Assembly: GCF_001444405.1 (NCBI RefSeq)
Contig: NZ_CP013187.1
Location: 2,046,001 to 2,110,000 of the forward strand
DNA length: 64,000 nucleotides
Direction of reading: 5' to 3'
Source of the DNA: Pseudoalteromonas phenolica
GTDB taxonomy: Bacteria; Pseudomonadota; Gammaproteobacteria; Enterobacterales; Alteromonadaceae
Below, piece after piece: positions 20,873 through 29,296 of the stretch (position 1 is its first letter; each line of letters opens with the position of its first letter). The notes under the pieces are model-generated. The model saw nothing but the letters and a program-made list of their open reading frames with translations, was not told where the DNA came from and searched no databases. A program made the position numbers and the translations under genes.

Positions 20873-22333
20873 TTATGCTTGTTCTTTGTCTAACTGTTTT
20901 GGCTCAATTTTTAAAATCTTAATGCCTATGTACGCATAGATTATGGCCAAGAATGGATTAATTAAGTTAAAGAAAGCATAGACTGCGTAGTCGAGTGGAT
21001 TGATCATTAAAACACTTTGCATGTAAGCGCCACATGTATTCCATGGGATTAATGGGCTGGTAATTGTACCACCGTCTTCAAGTGTTCTTGATAAGTTCAC
21101 ACTCTTCAATCCGCGTTTTTTGTATTCTTCTTTAAACATACGACCAGGTACAACAATGGCGATGTATTGATCGGCAGCTATTAGGTTTGTACCGAAACAA
21201 GTTGCAATTGTTGACGCTATCAAAGAGCCTGTACTGCGTGCCACTCTTAAAATACTTCTTACAAACACTTCCAGCAGACCTGTCTTTTCCATAATGGCAC
21301 CGAACATTAAAGCTGTCATTACAAGCCATGTGGTTGTCAGCATACCAGCCATACCGCCACCACTTAATAAATCATCCATGGTGCTATCACCTGTTTGAAT
21401 AGCAAAACCATCATAGAATGTAGCCCAAACGAGCTTAAAATAACCAACTAATTGGCCTTGAGACACATCAACTTGCGTTGCAAGTAAGTCTGATTGGAAG
21501 ATAAGCGCCCAAACAGCACCGATAACTGCACCAATTGAAATTGCAGGGAAAGCTGGCATCTTTTTATATGCTAAAACAAGCAAAACAATCAGAGGTATCA
21601 ACATCATAGGGTTGATATTGAAGTTGGCATTCAAGATAGAAACGATATCATCAATTCGACCGATATCACTTGAAACTTCTGCACTGAACCCCATGATGAC
21701 AAAAATAATCATTGCGATCACAAAGCTTGGTACCGTAGTCCACAGCATGTGTTGAATATGTTCAAACAGATCGCTACCGGCAACTGCTGGGGCAAGGTTT
21801 GTTGTTTCAGATAAAGGACTCAGTTTGTCACCAAAATATGCGCCAGAGATTACAGCACCCGCTGTGACGACCTGATCTAAACCAAGACCTGTTGCCACAC
21901 CAAGTAATGCTACACCTATGGTTGCTGCCGTCGTCCAGGATGAACCTATACTCATAGCGACAATGCCGCAAATTAAGCAACTTGCAGCATAGAACCACTG
22001 AGGACTGATAATTTGTAAGCCGTAGTATATTAAAGTCGGAACAGTACCAGATAAAAGCCAAGTTCCTATTAATGCACCTACCATTAAGAGTATTAAAATT
22101 GCCCCTAATGATAAAGTGATGCCTTTAATCATAGCTTCTTCTAATAAGCGCCAAGTGTAGCCGTTTTTTAAACCAACTAAAGCTGCTGTAAACGTTGCGA
22201 ATAAAAGGGCGATTTGATTCGGACCTGATGAAGAGTTATCTCCGTATAAATAAACTGCGGACCCTAATAAGCACACCAACACTAAGATTGGAATGAATGC
22301 ATCAAGAAATGATGCTTGTTTTTGTTGTTTCAA
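20873..22333 (-). CDS. nhaC: Na+/H+ antiporter NhaC family
   Basis: A 486-residue inner-membrane antiporter with 10 or more hydrophobic segments. It carries NhaC family blocks such as SGAYFGDKLSPLSETTNLA near residue 163 and a late DGGTITSPLIPWNTCGAYM near 415, rich in the small and polar residues used for ion binding. It would exchange cytosolic Na+ for H+, as expected for a marine cell. The gene stands alone, 55 bp from pepN; a strong hairpin lies about 90 bp upstream of its start. Confidence 0.9.
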   Translation of the reverse strand: MKQQKQASFLDAFIPILVLVCLLGSAVYLYGDNSSSGPNQIALLFATFTAALVGLKNGYTWRLLEEAMIKGITLSLGAILILLMVGALIGTWLLSGTVPTLIYYGLQIISPQWFYAASCLICGIVAMSIGSSWTTAATIGVALLGVATGLGLDQVVTAGAVISGAYFGDKLSPLSETTNLAPAVAGSDLFEHIQHMLWTTVPSFVIAMIIFVIMGFSAEVSSDIGRIDDIVSILNANFNINPMMLIPLIVLLVLAYKKMPAFPAISIGAVIGAVWALIFQSDLLATQVDVSQGQLVGYFKLVWATFYDGFAIQTGDSTMDDLLSGGGMAGMLTTTWLVMTALMFGAIMEKTGLLEVFVRSILRVARSTGSLIASTIATCFGTNLIAADQYIAIVVPGRMFKEEYKKRGLKSVNLSRTLEDGGTITSPLIPWNTCGAYMQSVLMINPLDYAVYAFFNLINPFLAIIYAYIGIKILKIEPKQLDKEQA

Positions 22334-22421
22334 GCGTGTTCTCCCGGCAAGGTGGACCTTGCTCTAATTAATATTCAAAGGCAAATAGCCTATTTTTATC
22401 TTCCGTTTTCACATTTGAATG

Positions 22422-22460
22422 TTTGCTAAAGCACTGATCTTTTCTCAGTGTTTTAGCAAA
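22422..22460 (-). promoter_or_regulatory. long inverted repeat upstream of nhaC
   Basis: Arms at 22422-22437 and 22445-22460 pair over 16 bases with a single non-Watson-Crick position and a 7-base loop. It lies between the terminator of prc and the nhaC start, about 90 bp upstream of nhaC. On the minus strand the next bases are not a U run, so it does not look like a plain terminator. It may be an operator or a leader RNA structure for nhaC. Confidence 0.5.
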
Positions 22461-22565
22461 AGGTCATTTGAGACAAACGGATTATGATTTATTCACTATA
22501 ATTTTCTGCCAGAAGAAAATTACGTACTTATTCCAATAATAACAAAACATATTGCTTAGAGTAAT

Positions 22566-22588
22566 AAAAAAGGCGCCGAAGCGCCTTT
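22566..22588 (-). terminator. rho-independent terminator of the msrC-proQ-prc run
   Basis: Stem GGCGC (22572-22576) with GCGCC (22581-22585), extended by AAA/TTT pairs, and a CGAA loop (TTCG on the minus strand, a very stable tetraloop). On the minus strand a run of six T residues follows. It is 18 bp past the prc stop. Confidence 0.88.
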
Positions 22589-22605
22589 GTTGAATAAATT
22601 TTAGC

Positions 22606-24642
22606 TTATTTCTGAATATTATTTTTTGCTAGTCGGCCATATCGGATTAGATCTTGAGTAATTAGAGCTGCTTCTTCTAAATAAGGGTCAAGCTCAGATA
22701 TCACATCTGGTACATCATCTAAATCTTTAATGGGTTCTAAACCAAGACGCTTTAATCTTTCATTTGTTCTAGCCAATGAGCGCTGCTCTGATTCTTCTCT
22801 ATCTTTTAACCTTTGAGACTCTACTAAAGAAATGAAGTTTTTGTCTTTCTCTTCGTTGTAACGAGCAATGTCTGACAATACATAATTGAACTCAGGTTCT
22901 TGCGCTACACGTAAATCATGCTTTTCATTTAGATATGTTACTAGAGGATTTAAGTTATCTAAGCTTTTATATTTTGCTTGTTTAATCTTATCCCATGGAA
23001 GTGCATTGTCCTCTTGGCTTTCACCCCACTCTTCAGGGTCAATAGCAGAAGGTAATAAAATGTCAGGTACGACACCTTTATGCTGGGTACTACCGCCATT
23101 AATTCGGTAAAACTTCGCAATGGTATAAGTTACGCTGCCGAGGGCATTGCTGAATAAGTCATAGTTTTTTGCAAGAGGTCTATGCTGCTGCACTGTACCT
23201 TTACCAAACGTTTGCTCGCCAATGACAATACCACGACCGTAATCTTGAATAGCTGCAGCAAAAATTTCTGATGCCGATGCACTATATCTGTCTACAAGTA
23301 CAGTGATTGGACCATCGTAAAAAGTAATGCCGTCTCTGTCTTTTTGTGCTTCTACTCGATTGTATGCTGTATGAATTTGAACAACTGGACCTTGGTCAAT
23401 AAATAGGCCAGTCAGTTGTGTTGCCTCGTACAATGAGCCTCCGCCGTTTTGACGAAGGTCAATCACAATACCATCAACGTTTTGTTCTTTTAACTTTGTT
23501 AGCTCGACCTTAACGTCTTTAGATAAATTATTGTAAAAACTTGGGATCTCAATAACACCAATTTTCGACGTTAAATCTGAATATTTAGCTTCAAATACGT
23601 CAGATTTTGCAGCACGGTCTTCAAGCTTAATTTTGTCGCGAACAATTTCAACCACTTTAGGTGTGCCATGGGTATCTGAACCTTTTAGATATTGAAGTCT
23701 AACTTTAGTGCCTTTTGGCCCTTTAATGAGATCTACAACATTATCTAAACGCCAACCTATAACATCGACAAACTCTTCACCTTCTTGCGCCACACCGACA
23801 ATTTTATCGTCGGGTTTAATCTTCTCGGATTTATCTGCCGGACCACCAGGCACAAGTGAACGGATAACAGTGTAGTCTTCATCATAACCAAGTACTGCAC
23901 CAATACCCTCTAATTCAAGATCCATGTCCATCTTGAACTGTTCAGCTCTACGTGGCGATAAATACGATGTATGTGCTTCAATGCTTCGCGCAAACGCATT
24001 CATTACGACTTGGAACGCATCTTCGCTATCTGTTTGACTTAAACGCTTCAATGCATTGTTGTAACGTTTAGTCAGTAAATCTTTAATTTCAGGCCACGTT
24101 TTACCTGTCAATTTTAAACGTAACGCATCAGATTTAACGCGTTGACGCCAATACTCATTCAATTCTTCTTGTGTTGTAGCAAACTCAACTTCTTCTCTGT
24201 CGTAGTAGAATGCATCTTCTTTATCAAAGGTCATCTCTTTGTCTAGAAGCGAGATTGCATATTGGAAACGTTCAAAACGGCGCTGCAAACTTAAATTGAA
24301 TAAGTCATAAGCAAAATCAAGTTTGCCTGACATAAGCGCATCATCGAATTGCTTTTTATTCACTTCAAAACGCGCAATATCAGACTGTAAAAAAATAGAT
24401 TTACTGAAATCTAAAGACTCAACATATCTATCAAATATTTGCTCTGACAGCGCGTCATTGAAGCTAAATCGCTTGTAATGCTGACGAGTAAATAAGTTAG
24501 TCACCCTTTTACTTGCTGTTGTATGCTGAGCCTCTTGCTTTAATACGGGGATATCTTTCGCTGTAACAGCATCAACTGCAGCGAAAGAAGCACTAGAGAT
24601 GAGTGCAACGACAACGGGAATGAGCGAAAACTTTTTACTCAT
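22606..24642 (-). CDS. prc: carboxy-terminal processing (tail-specific) protease Prc
   Basis: Periplasmic serine protease with a Ser-Lys dyad that trims C termini, known to process FtsI and to degrade SsrA-tagged or lipoprotein-regulated substrates. The 678 residues match E. coli Prc (682). A signal peptide ends near SSASFAAVDA; a PDZ domain is around residues 245-330 (LVPGGPADKSEKIKPDDKI). The catalytic part includes DRYSASASEIFAAAI near 450 (nucleophilic Ser) and GEQTFGKGTVQ near 478 (Lys). It follows proQ by 10 bp, the same order as in E. coli. Confidence 0.95.
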   Translation of the reverse strand: MSKKFSLIPVVVALISSASFAAVDAVTAKDIPVLKQEAQHTTASKRVTNLFTRQHYKRFSFNDALSEQIFDRYVESLDFSKSIFLQSDIARFEVNKKQFDDALMSGKLDFAYDLFNLSLQRRFERFQYAISLLDKEMTFDKEDAFYYDREEVEFATTQEELNEYWRQRVKSDALRLKLTGKTWPEIKDLLTKRYNNALKRLSQTDSEDAFQVVMNAFARSIEAHTSYLSPRRAEQFKMDMDLELEGIGAVLGYDEDYTVIRSLVPGGPADKSEKIKPDDKIVGVAQEGEEFVDVIGWRLDNVVDLIKGPKGTKVRLQYLKGSDTHGTPKVVEIVRDKIKLEDRAAKSDVFEAKYSDLTSKIGVIEIPSFYNNLSKDVKVELTKLKEQNVDGIVIDLRQNGGGSLYEATQLTGLFIDQGPVVQIHTAYNRVEAQKDRDGITFYDGPITVLVDRYSASASEIFAAAIQDYGRGIVIGEQTFGKGTVQQHRPLAKNYDLFSNALGSVTYTIAKFYRINGGSTQHKGVVPDILLPSAIDPEEWGESQEDNALPWDKIKQAKYKSLDNLNPLVTYLNEKHDLRVAQEPEFNYVLSDIARYNEEKDKNFISLVESQRLKDREESEQRSLARTNERLKRLGLEPIKDLDDVPDVISELDPYLEEAALITQDLIRYGRLAKNNIQK

Positions 24643-24652
24643 ACACTACTCC

Positions 24653-25306
24653 TTAAACGATAAATAAGCTGTCAGCTTTTGTTTTAACTTGCATACCTGT
24701 TACTAATTCAACATGAACTTCGTCTTTGTTTACTTCAGTAATAGTCGCATTAACAAGTGCTTGACCAAGTTTAACTTTTACTTTGTTATTAACCTTGACT
24801 TCAGAAGCTGGCAAAGGTTCAACTTTTCCTGAACTACGTTTTGCTTGCTGTGGTGCAGGCTTCTTGTTAACTCTAGCGCCTTTGTCGTTAGAACGTGATT
24901 GTCCGTGCGGTTTCTTTTTGTAAGATTTTGTGTCACCGTCTTGCTGACGCGAACGCTGAGGCTTTTTACGCTTAGCCATTTTTGCGCGGCTTTCTTCAAG
25001 TGCTTTCTGAGCGTGTTCAATGTGCTCTTGTTCCACTTTTTCAGCATCATTACCATCTAGGTCAACGCGGAATTCATTTTTAGTTACGGCTTCTAAATAG
25101 CGCCAGTTCGAAGTATATTTACGTAGGGCTTGACGAACCTGAGTTTTACTTACAAGTTCTGAGCCTTCAATACGTTCAGCAACGTCTTTAAAAATACCAA
25201 CTTTTAACGGCTTAATGCCGTCTTTTTTCTTGAAGCAATTAGGAAATTCTTTAAATAAGAACTCCAACACTTCATTAATGTCTTTTAGCTTGTTTGTGGT
25301 TTCCAT
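24653..25306 (-). CDS. proQ: RNA chaperone ProQ
   Basis: RNA-binding protein that stabilises small RNAs and mRNA 3' ends. The N-terminal FinO-like domain covers about residues 1-120 (FKEFPNCFKKKDGIKPLKVGIFKDV, RQALRKYTSNWRYL). A basic, disordered linker rich in Lys, Arg and Gln follows (about 120-165), then a Tudor-like C-terminal domain (VNNKVKVKLGQALVNATITEV). The 217-residue length is near E. coli ProQ (232). It sits between a small acidic ORF and prc, and its product in E. coli affects osmoregulation through ProP. Confidence 0.93.
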   Translation of the reverse strand: METTNKLKDINEVLEFLFKEFPNCFKKKDGIKPLKVGIFKDVAERIEGSELVSKTQVRQALRKYTSNWRYLEAVTKNEFRVDLDGNDAEKVEQEHIEHAQKALEESRAKMAKRKKPQRSRQQDGDTKSYKKKPHGQSRSNDKGARVNKKPAPQQAKRSSGKVEPLPASEVKVNNKVKVKLGQALVNATITEVNKDEVHVELVTGMQVKTKADSLFIV

Positions 25307-25320
25307 GTTTAACCTATTTG

Positions 25321-25599
25321 TTATACCTGTTCATCTAATGATGAATGAATATAGTGAGTAACCCAATCTGTTAACTCTTCAAACTCAGCCTCTATAAGCG
25401 CCAAATCACCACGAAGATGTTCCCAGATACCGTTAATCAAGTTGTCGATTGTTTCACAATCTAAATCATCAGGTAGCATACCCCATGCAAAATGAATTAA
25501 CTCATTTAGTGTTTCAGCTACCTGCTCTTCCTCTCCTTCCCAATCACCAACATCATGAATGGCAAAAAGATAATCTTGTACATTTAAAAGGTCTTTCAC
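25321..25599 (-). CDS. small acidic protein of unknown function between msrC and proQ
   Basis: I do not recognise the family. The 92 residues are very rich in Asp and Glu with few Lys or Arg (for example DWEGEEEQVAETLNELIHF and DLALIEAEFEELTDW), look mainly helical, and have no signal peptide or membrane segment. It starts at GTG, whose first base is the last base of the msrC stop (TAGTG), so it is translationally coupled to msrC; proQ follows 14 bp downstream. The tight packing and normal codon use argue for a real gene. It could be an acidic partner of a basic protein such as ProQ, but this is only a guess. Confidence 0.7.
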   Translation of the reverse strand: MKDLLNVQDYLFAIHDVGDWEGEEEQVAETLNELIHFAWGMLPDDLDCETIDNLINGIWEHLRGDLALIEAEFEELTDWVTHYIHSSLDEQV

Positions 25600-26057
25600 T
25601 AAAGTGTGGCCTCAAAAATTTTCACAATTTGTTCAAGACCTGCTTGGTCATCTAAATCAAAGCGAGCATGAAGTGGGCTATCAATATCCAACACACCAAA
25701 AACTTCGCCGTTTTTGAAAACAGGCACTACGATTTCGGAGTTTGAAGCAGCATCACAGGCAATGTGTCCAGCAAAAGCATGCACATCTTCAACAAGTTGA
25801 GTTCTTTTCGAACCTGCTGCAGTACCGCACACCCCTTTTCCAACCGGAATACGGATACATGCAGGATTACCTTGGAAAGGCCCTAGCACTAACTCTTCAG
25901 GCGTATCGATTAAATAGAAACCTGCCCAGTTAACGTCATCTAACGATGTAAAAAGCAAAGCACTTAAGTTTGCCATATTTGCGATTGCGTTTTTTTCGTC
26001 GCTGATCAAACCTTCAGCCTGTTTTGCCAAAGATTGATAGAAGTCTGTTTTTTGCAT
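25599..26057 (-). CDS. msrC: free methionine-(R)-sulfoxide reductase (GAF-domain fRMsr)
   Basis: Reduces free methionine-R-sulfoxide in the cytosol. The whole 152-residue protein is one GAF domain. The three family cysteines are visible in PACIRIPVGKGVCGTAA and HIACDAASNSEI, the latter holding the catalytic Cys, and the overall sequence resembles E. coli YebR. I chose the ATG at 26057 (MQKTDFYQSL) because it aligns with the E. coli N terminus (MNKTEFY); an ATG nine bases upstream is possible. It is the first gene of msrC - small ORF - proQ - prc, again matching E. coli order. Confidence 0.92.
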   Translation of the reverse strand: MQKTDFYQSLAKQAEGLISDEKNAIANMANLSALLFTSLDDVNWAGFYLIDTPEELVLGPFQGNPACIRIPVGKGVCGTAAGSKRTQLVEDVHAFAGHIACDAASNSEIVVPVFKNGEVFGVLDIDSPLHARFDLDDQAGLEQIVKIFEATL

Positions 26058-26188
26058 TCGACTCATCAAAATAAAGTGTTCAAATGCTTAAGGTACTCTT
26101 TAGCGTTAAGAATTAAAACCTTTTCAGCAGAAAAACTGTTAATAAACTGAAAAACAGAGCATTAATTGGTTAGTTTTCAGGCTACACG

Positions 26189-26563
26189 TTAATTAAAGCG
26201 TCTTAAGCCATACAAAAATAGACCAGAGGCAAGTGCAGCCATCACTGTATTGACTAAAAATACCATACCTGCTGAAGCTGAAAATAAGAAGCTAAATAAG
26301 GCCCCACCAAGCATCCCTAGAGTCAAGACACCTGAATATTGAACTTTATTATATTTATACATGAGCATATAACCAGGCACTACGAGTAACGCCATCGAAA
26401 GCCCGACAATATGCGCATTAGCTATAGCACTCATCAACAAAGAAAAAAACATTTTTGCCCCACCACTTTCTACACTCAGTGCGTAGTATACCCCTAACGT
26501 TGTCCCTACAATTACAGGAGCCAGTAGTGACATTGCCACACTTTTAGCTAGTTGTTGTTTCAT
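26189..26563 (-). CDS. small four-helix membrane protein, unknown
   Basis: A 124-residue inner-membrane protein with four predicted helices (about residues 8-30, 38-65, 75-98 and 100-120), rich in Ala, Gly, Met and Leu. The last residues (YGLRRFN) are basic and likely cytosolic. I do not recognise the family. A GAAGG-like ribosome site precedes the ATG. It stands alone, with no clear partner; msrC begins 130 bp downstream and the tRNA-Ser pair lies upstream. Confidence 0.65.
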   Translation of the reverse strand: MKQQLAKSVAMSLLAPVIVGTTLGVYYALSVESGGAKMFFSLLMSAIANAHIVGLSMALLVVPGYMLMYKYNKVQYSGVLTLGMLGGALFSFLFSASAGMVFLVNTVMAALASGLFLYGLRRFN

Positions 26564-26676
26564 TGAAGCTCACCCTTCTTTTTAATGTATCAATTAGAGA
26601 GTGTATGAAAACGTACAAATAACCAGTGGACTTTAGTCGAAGCACTAGCCAAGTGTATAAATGAAAGGCAAAAAAA

Positions 26677-26700
26677 AAGCCGCTAGATTACTAGCGGCTT
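26677..26700 (-). terminator. terminator of the tRNA-Ser pair
   Basis: Perfect 10-bp stem AAGCCGCTAG (26677-26686) and CTAGCGGCTT (26691-26700) with an ATTA loop. On the minus strand a run of T residues follows directly (the A run 26670-26678). It is 19 bp past the 3' end of the second tRNA-Ser. Confidence 0.92.
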
Positions 26701-26718
26701 ACTTATTCTATGAATAAG

Positions 26719-26809
26719 TGGCGGAGAGATAGGGATTTGAACCCTAGATACGCTATTAACGTATGCCGGTTTTCAAGACCGGTGCTTTCAACCACTCAGC
26801 CATCTCTCC
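26719..26809 (-). tRNA. tRNA-Ser(TGA), second copy
   Basis: 91 nt with encoded CCA. Acceptor stem GGAGAGA/TCTCTCC, discriminator G, anticodon loop CTTGAAA giving anticodon TGA, and the long variable arm of serine tRNAs. Identical to the copy 40 bp upstream and followed by a terminator. Confidence 0.97.
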
Positions 26810-26849
26810 GAAGTCGGAACTTTTCGATTACTCAAAAAGTCAAAATTAG

Positions 26850-26940
26850 TGGCGGAGAGATAGGGATTTGAACCCTAGATACGCTATTAACGTATGCCGG
26901 TTTTCAAGACCGGTGCTTTCAACCACTCAGCCATCTCTCC
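26850..26940 (-). tRNA. tRNA-Ser(TGA), first copy
   Basis: Same 91-nt sequence as its neighbour, with encoded CCA, anticodon TGA and a long variable arm. It is promoter-proximal in a two-gene transcript. Confidence 0.97.
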
Positions 26941-26952
26941 GCAGCGGGGCGA

Positions 26953-26981
26953 ATAATAGGGAAAGCTGAGGCTGTTGTGAA
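26953..26981 (-). promoter_or_regulatory. sigma-70 promoter of the tRNA-Ser pair
   Basis: On the minus strand, -35 TTCACA (26976-26981) and -10 TATTAT (26953-26958) are separated by 17 bp. The bases after the -10 (TCGCCCCGCTG) are GC-rich, the discriminator type linked to stringent control of stable RNA genes. Confidence 0.7.
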
Positions 26982-27204
26982 GCTTTTTTTTCAACTTTTT
27001 GTTTAACCGAGCAAAAAAAGGACACAACGTTCGTTATTTCAGCGAAAATGGTCATTCAACATATCGAAATCAGGTTTTTATTGTGTTTTACCCAAAAAAA
27101 ACCGATCGGGTATTTGATTAACTATATTTGCCCACATTTATAAGACTTGATACTCTTAGGTAGTTCATTTATCGGAACATTTGTTTCATTTAAGGAGTTT
27201 AACC

Positions 27205-27873
27205 ATGGCATTCAATCATTCGTACGGCGCCGCTAAACCGGTAATGTCGACAATTGAAACGAACAAGGTTTTAAAAAATACTTATTTCCTACTGGCTATG
27301 ACACTGGCATTTAGTGCAGTGACTGCCGCTATTTCAATGACAATGGCATTACCACGCTTCACTGGCCTGGTTTGCTCGTTGATTGGTTTTGGTTTGATCT
27401 TCGTAATTCAGAAAAAAGCCAACTCATCATCAGCAATCGGTCTAGTGTTCCTTTTCACTGGTATTATGGGTTTTGGTTTAGGTCCTCTACTTGCTCACTA
27501 CGCAGCAATGCCAAATGGCGGCCTACTTATTACTCAAGCACTAGGTTCTACAGCACTGATTTTCTTCGGTCTTTCAGCGTACGCGTTAACAACTAAAAAA
27601 GACTTCTCATTCATGGGCGGTTTTTTAACAGTTGGTTTAATCGTGGTTGTAATCTCAAGCCTAGTAAACCTTTTCATTGGTAGTTCAGTTGCGTTTATGG
27701 CTATTAACGCTGCTGTTGTATTGCTGATGTCAGGTATGATTTTATTTGATACTAGCCGTATCATTAACGGTGGCGAAACAAACTATGTAATGGCGACGGT
27801 AAGTCTTTACCTAAACATCTACAACCTGTTTGTATCACTACTTCAACTTCTTGGCATGTCAAATGATGACTAA
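27205..27873 (+). CDS. yccA: YccA, Bax inhibitor-1 family membrane protein
   Basis: A 222-residue inner-membrane protein with seven hydrophobic segments and the BI-1/YccA signature at the C terminus (ILFDTSRIINGGETNYVMATVSLYLNIYNLF). In E. coli YccA is a substrate and modulator of the FtsH protease and protects jammed SecY. I chose the ATG at 27205 (MAFNHSYGAAKPV), which has an AAGGAG site 7 bases upstream; a TTG 24 bases earlier is unlikely. It has its own terminator and is followed by tusDCBE; in E. coli yccA is next to tusE, so this linkage is old. Confidence 0.94.
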   Translation: MAFNHSYGAAKPVMSTIETNKVLKNTYFLLAMTLAFSAVTAAISMTMALPRFTGLVCSLIGFGLIFVIQKKANSSSAIGLVFLFTGIMGFGLGPLLAHYAAMPNGGLLITQALGSTALIFFGLSAYALTTKKDFSFMGGFLTVGLIVVVISSLVNLFIGSSVAFMAINAAVVLLMSGMILFDTSRIINGGETNYVMATVSLYLNIYNLFVSLLQLLGMSNDD

Positions 27874-27893
27874 GTCATAAGTTTTGTTAAAAT

Positions 27894-27917
27894 AAGCCCC
27901 ATCTGGGGCTTTTTTTA
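27894..27917 (+). terminator. terminator after yccA
   Basis: Stem AAGCCCC (27894-27900) and GGGGCTT (27905-27911) with an ATCT loop, followed by a T run to 27917. It ends only 10 bp before the tusD start, so tus expression must rely on read-through or on a promoter inside yccA. Confidence 0.9.
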
Positions 27918-27927
27918 TGAGAAAAAT

Positions 27928-28281
27928 TTGCGCAATTTCGTCTTGTCACTGCATTCTGGTGTTGATGATCACCACAATGTATTCCTTTTAAAACGGTTTG
28001 TTGATGCTGCTTTACAAGTGGGTCATCAGATTGATTGTATTTTCTTGTACCAAGATGGTGTGTATCACGCCAACCAAAATATACAACTTGCTAGTGACGA
28101 GTTTCCTCTCGTAGAGACTTGGCAATCGCTACATGCTTTAAACATTCCTATTTTACTGTGCGTCACAGCAGCAGAAAAACGAGGCATTGATATTGATAAC
28201 ACTGGTAGTTTTAAAGTCGCAGGTCTGGCTGAGTTTTCAATGTTGGCAGCAAAAGCTGATAAATGGGTACAATTCAAATGA
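27928..28281 (+). CDS. tusD: sulfur relay protein TusD (DsrE-like)
   Basis: Part of the TusBCD heterohexamer that passes persulfide sulfur from TusA to TusE for 2-thiouridine synthesis in tRNA. The 117 residues show the DsrE fold pattern, with the acceptor Cys in ILLCVTAAEKRGI near residue 80, matching E. coli TusD (Cys78). The start is a TTG at 27928: an ATG at 27917 is out of frame, and the N terminus RNFVLSLHSGVDDHHN aligns with the family. It begins just after the yccA terminator, an unusual position. Confidence 0.88.
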   Translation: MRNFVLSLHSGVDDHHNVFLLKRFVDAALQVGHQIDCIFLYQDGVYHANQNIQLASDEFPLVETWQSLHALNIPILLCVTAAEKRGIDIDNTGSFKVAGLAEFSMLAAKADKWVQFK

Positions 28282-28637
28282 AGAATATCTTAGTCATCAG
28301 CAATAAAGCCCCTTTCGATAAAATGCATATTCGCGAATCATTGGATACGTGCTTAATTTTCGCAGCCATTGAGCAAAACATCAGTTGGTTATTTAAAGAT
28401 GATGCTGTTTTAGCTTTAAAATCTGGCTACAACCTCTCAAATTCAGGTTTAAAAGATTTTTTTAAAACTCTTAAGACACTTGAAATCTATGATGTTGAAC
28501 AAGTGTATGTGTGTGCCGAAAGCTTAAAAAAATATGCACTGACTTGCGATGATTTAAGTATCGAGATCACCCCACTCTCTTTAGAAGAGCAGCAATCACT
28601 CATTACTAAGCAAGATCATACGGTGGTTTTATCATGA
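28278..28637 (+). CDS. tusC: sulfur relay protein TusC (DsrF-like)
   Basis: Second subunit of the TusBCD sulfurtransferase complex. I use the ATG at 28278 (MKNILVISNKAPF), which overlaps the tusD stop as ATGA; a frame extension five codons upstream is less likely. The 119 residues match E. coli TusC in length and in the N-terminal pattern followed by a helical AIEQNISWLFKDDAVL segment. Confidence 0.88.
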   Translation: MKNILVISNKAPFDKMHIRESLDTCLIFAAIEQNISWLFKDDAVLALKSGYNLSNSGLKDFFKTLKTLEIYDVEQVYVCAESLKKYALTCDDLSIEITPLSLEEQQSLITKQDHTVVLS

Positions 28638-28900
28638 GTACTGTCCATATTTTCTCAAAGCCATTCAGTAACTATAACGTCACAACAATTGAGCTGATAC
28701 AAAATGAAACTAACCAGGTTTTATTAACCGGTGATGCTTGCTTTGATTGGCGCACATTTACATCACTTCAAGTAAAGAATGTATATTTATTAAAAACATG
28801 TGTTGAGCTTCGAAATATTGAAACTTCTGACGCTGTTAACTTAGTTGACGACTCAACTTGGGTCGAACTAATCTCCACCAACAACACAGTAAATTGGTAA
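28634..28900 (+). CDS. tusB: sulfur relay protein TusB (DsrH-like)
   Basis: Third subunit of the TusBCD complex, 88 residues (E. coli 95). It begins [13 protein letters not shown], overlapping the tusC stop as ATGA. Sequence conservation is low in this family, and position in the operon is the main evidence. Confidence 0.82.
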   Translation: MSTVHIFSKPFSNYNVTTIELIQNETNQVLLTGDACFDWRTFTSLQVKNVYLLKTCVELRNIETSDAVNLVDDSTWVELISTNNTVNW

Positions 28901-28901
28901 T

Positions 28902-29231
28902 ATGATCGAATTTAATAACATCCAAATAGAGACTGATAAACAAGGTTACTTAGTTGACCATACACAGTGGTGCGAAGCATTAGCACCTATCATTGCTGCG
29001 GAAGAAAATATTGAGCTATCTGAAGCCCATTGGGAAGTTGTGCGTTTTGTCAGAGACTTTTATGAAGAGTACAACACCAGCCCTGCAATCCGTATGCTCG
29101 TGAAAGCCATGGCCAAAGCACTTGGTGAAGATAAAGGCAATAGTATGTATTTATATAAACTATTCCCAAAAGGTCCAGCTAAACAAGCGACAAAAATAGC
29201 TGGCCTTCCAAAACCTGCGAGATGTATTTAA
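28902..29231 (+). CDS. tusE: sulfur relay protein TusE (DsrC family)
   Basis: Accepts sulfur from TusBCD and delivers it to MnmA for thiolation of tRNA wobble uridine. The 109 residues equal the E. coli length. DsrC hallmarks are visible: [20 protein letters not shown] near residue 46 and the C-terminal GLPKPARCI, where the penultimate Cys108 is the sulfur carrier. It starts one base after the tusB stop. In E. coli tusE lies away from tusDCB, near yccA; here all four are together. Confidence 0.94.
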   Translation: MIEFNNIQIETDKQGYLVDHTQWCEALAPIIAAEENIELSEAHWEVVRFVRDFYEEYNTSPAIRMLVKAMAKALGEDKGNSMYLYKLFPKGPAKQATKIAGLPKPARCI

Positions 29232-29256
29232 GCATCTAATCAAAATTTAGATATAG

Positions 29257-29284
29257 AAAAAGGGCTGATTATCAGCCCTTTCTC
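29257..29284. terminator. bidirectional terminator between tusE and the amidohydrolase gene
   Basis: Stem AAAGGGCTGAT paired with ATCAGCCCTTT around 29259-29281, nearly without loop. Plus-strand T residues follow at 29286-29291 and minus-strand T residues after the other arm, so it can serve both convergent genes. Confidence 0.8.
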
Positions 29285-29296
29285 ATTTTTTAGACC

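Noticed and set aside
26719..26940. Tandem tRNA-Ser copies as a mobile repeat
   Set aside because: Both are intact, share one promoter and one terminator, and look like ordinary gene duplication; the same holds for the tRNA-Val pair at 38182-38348.
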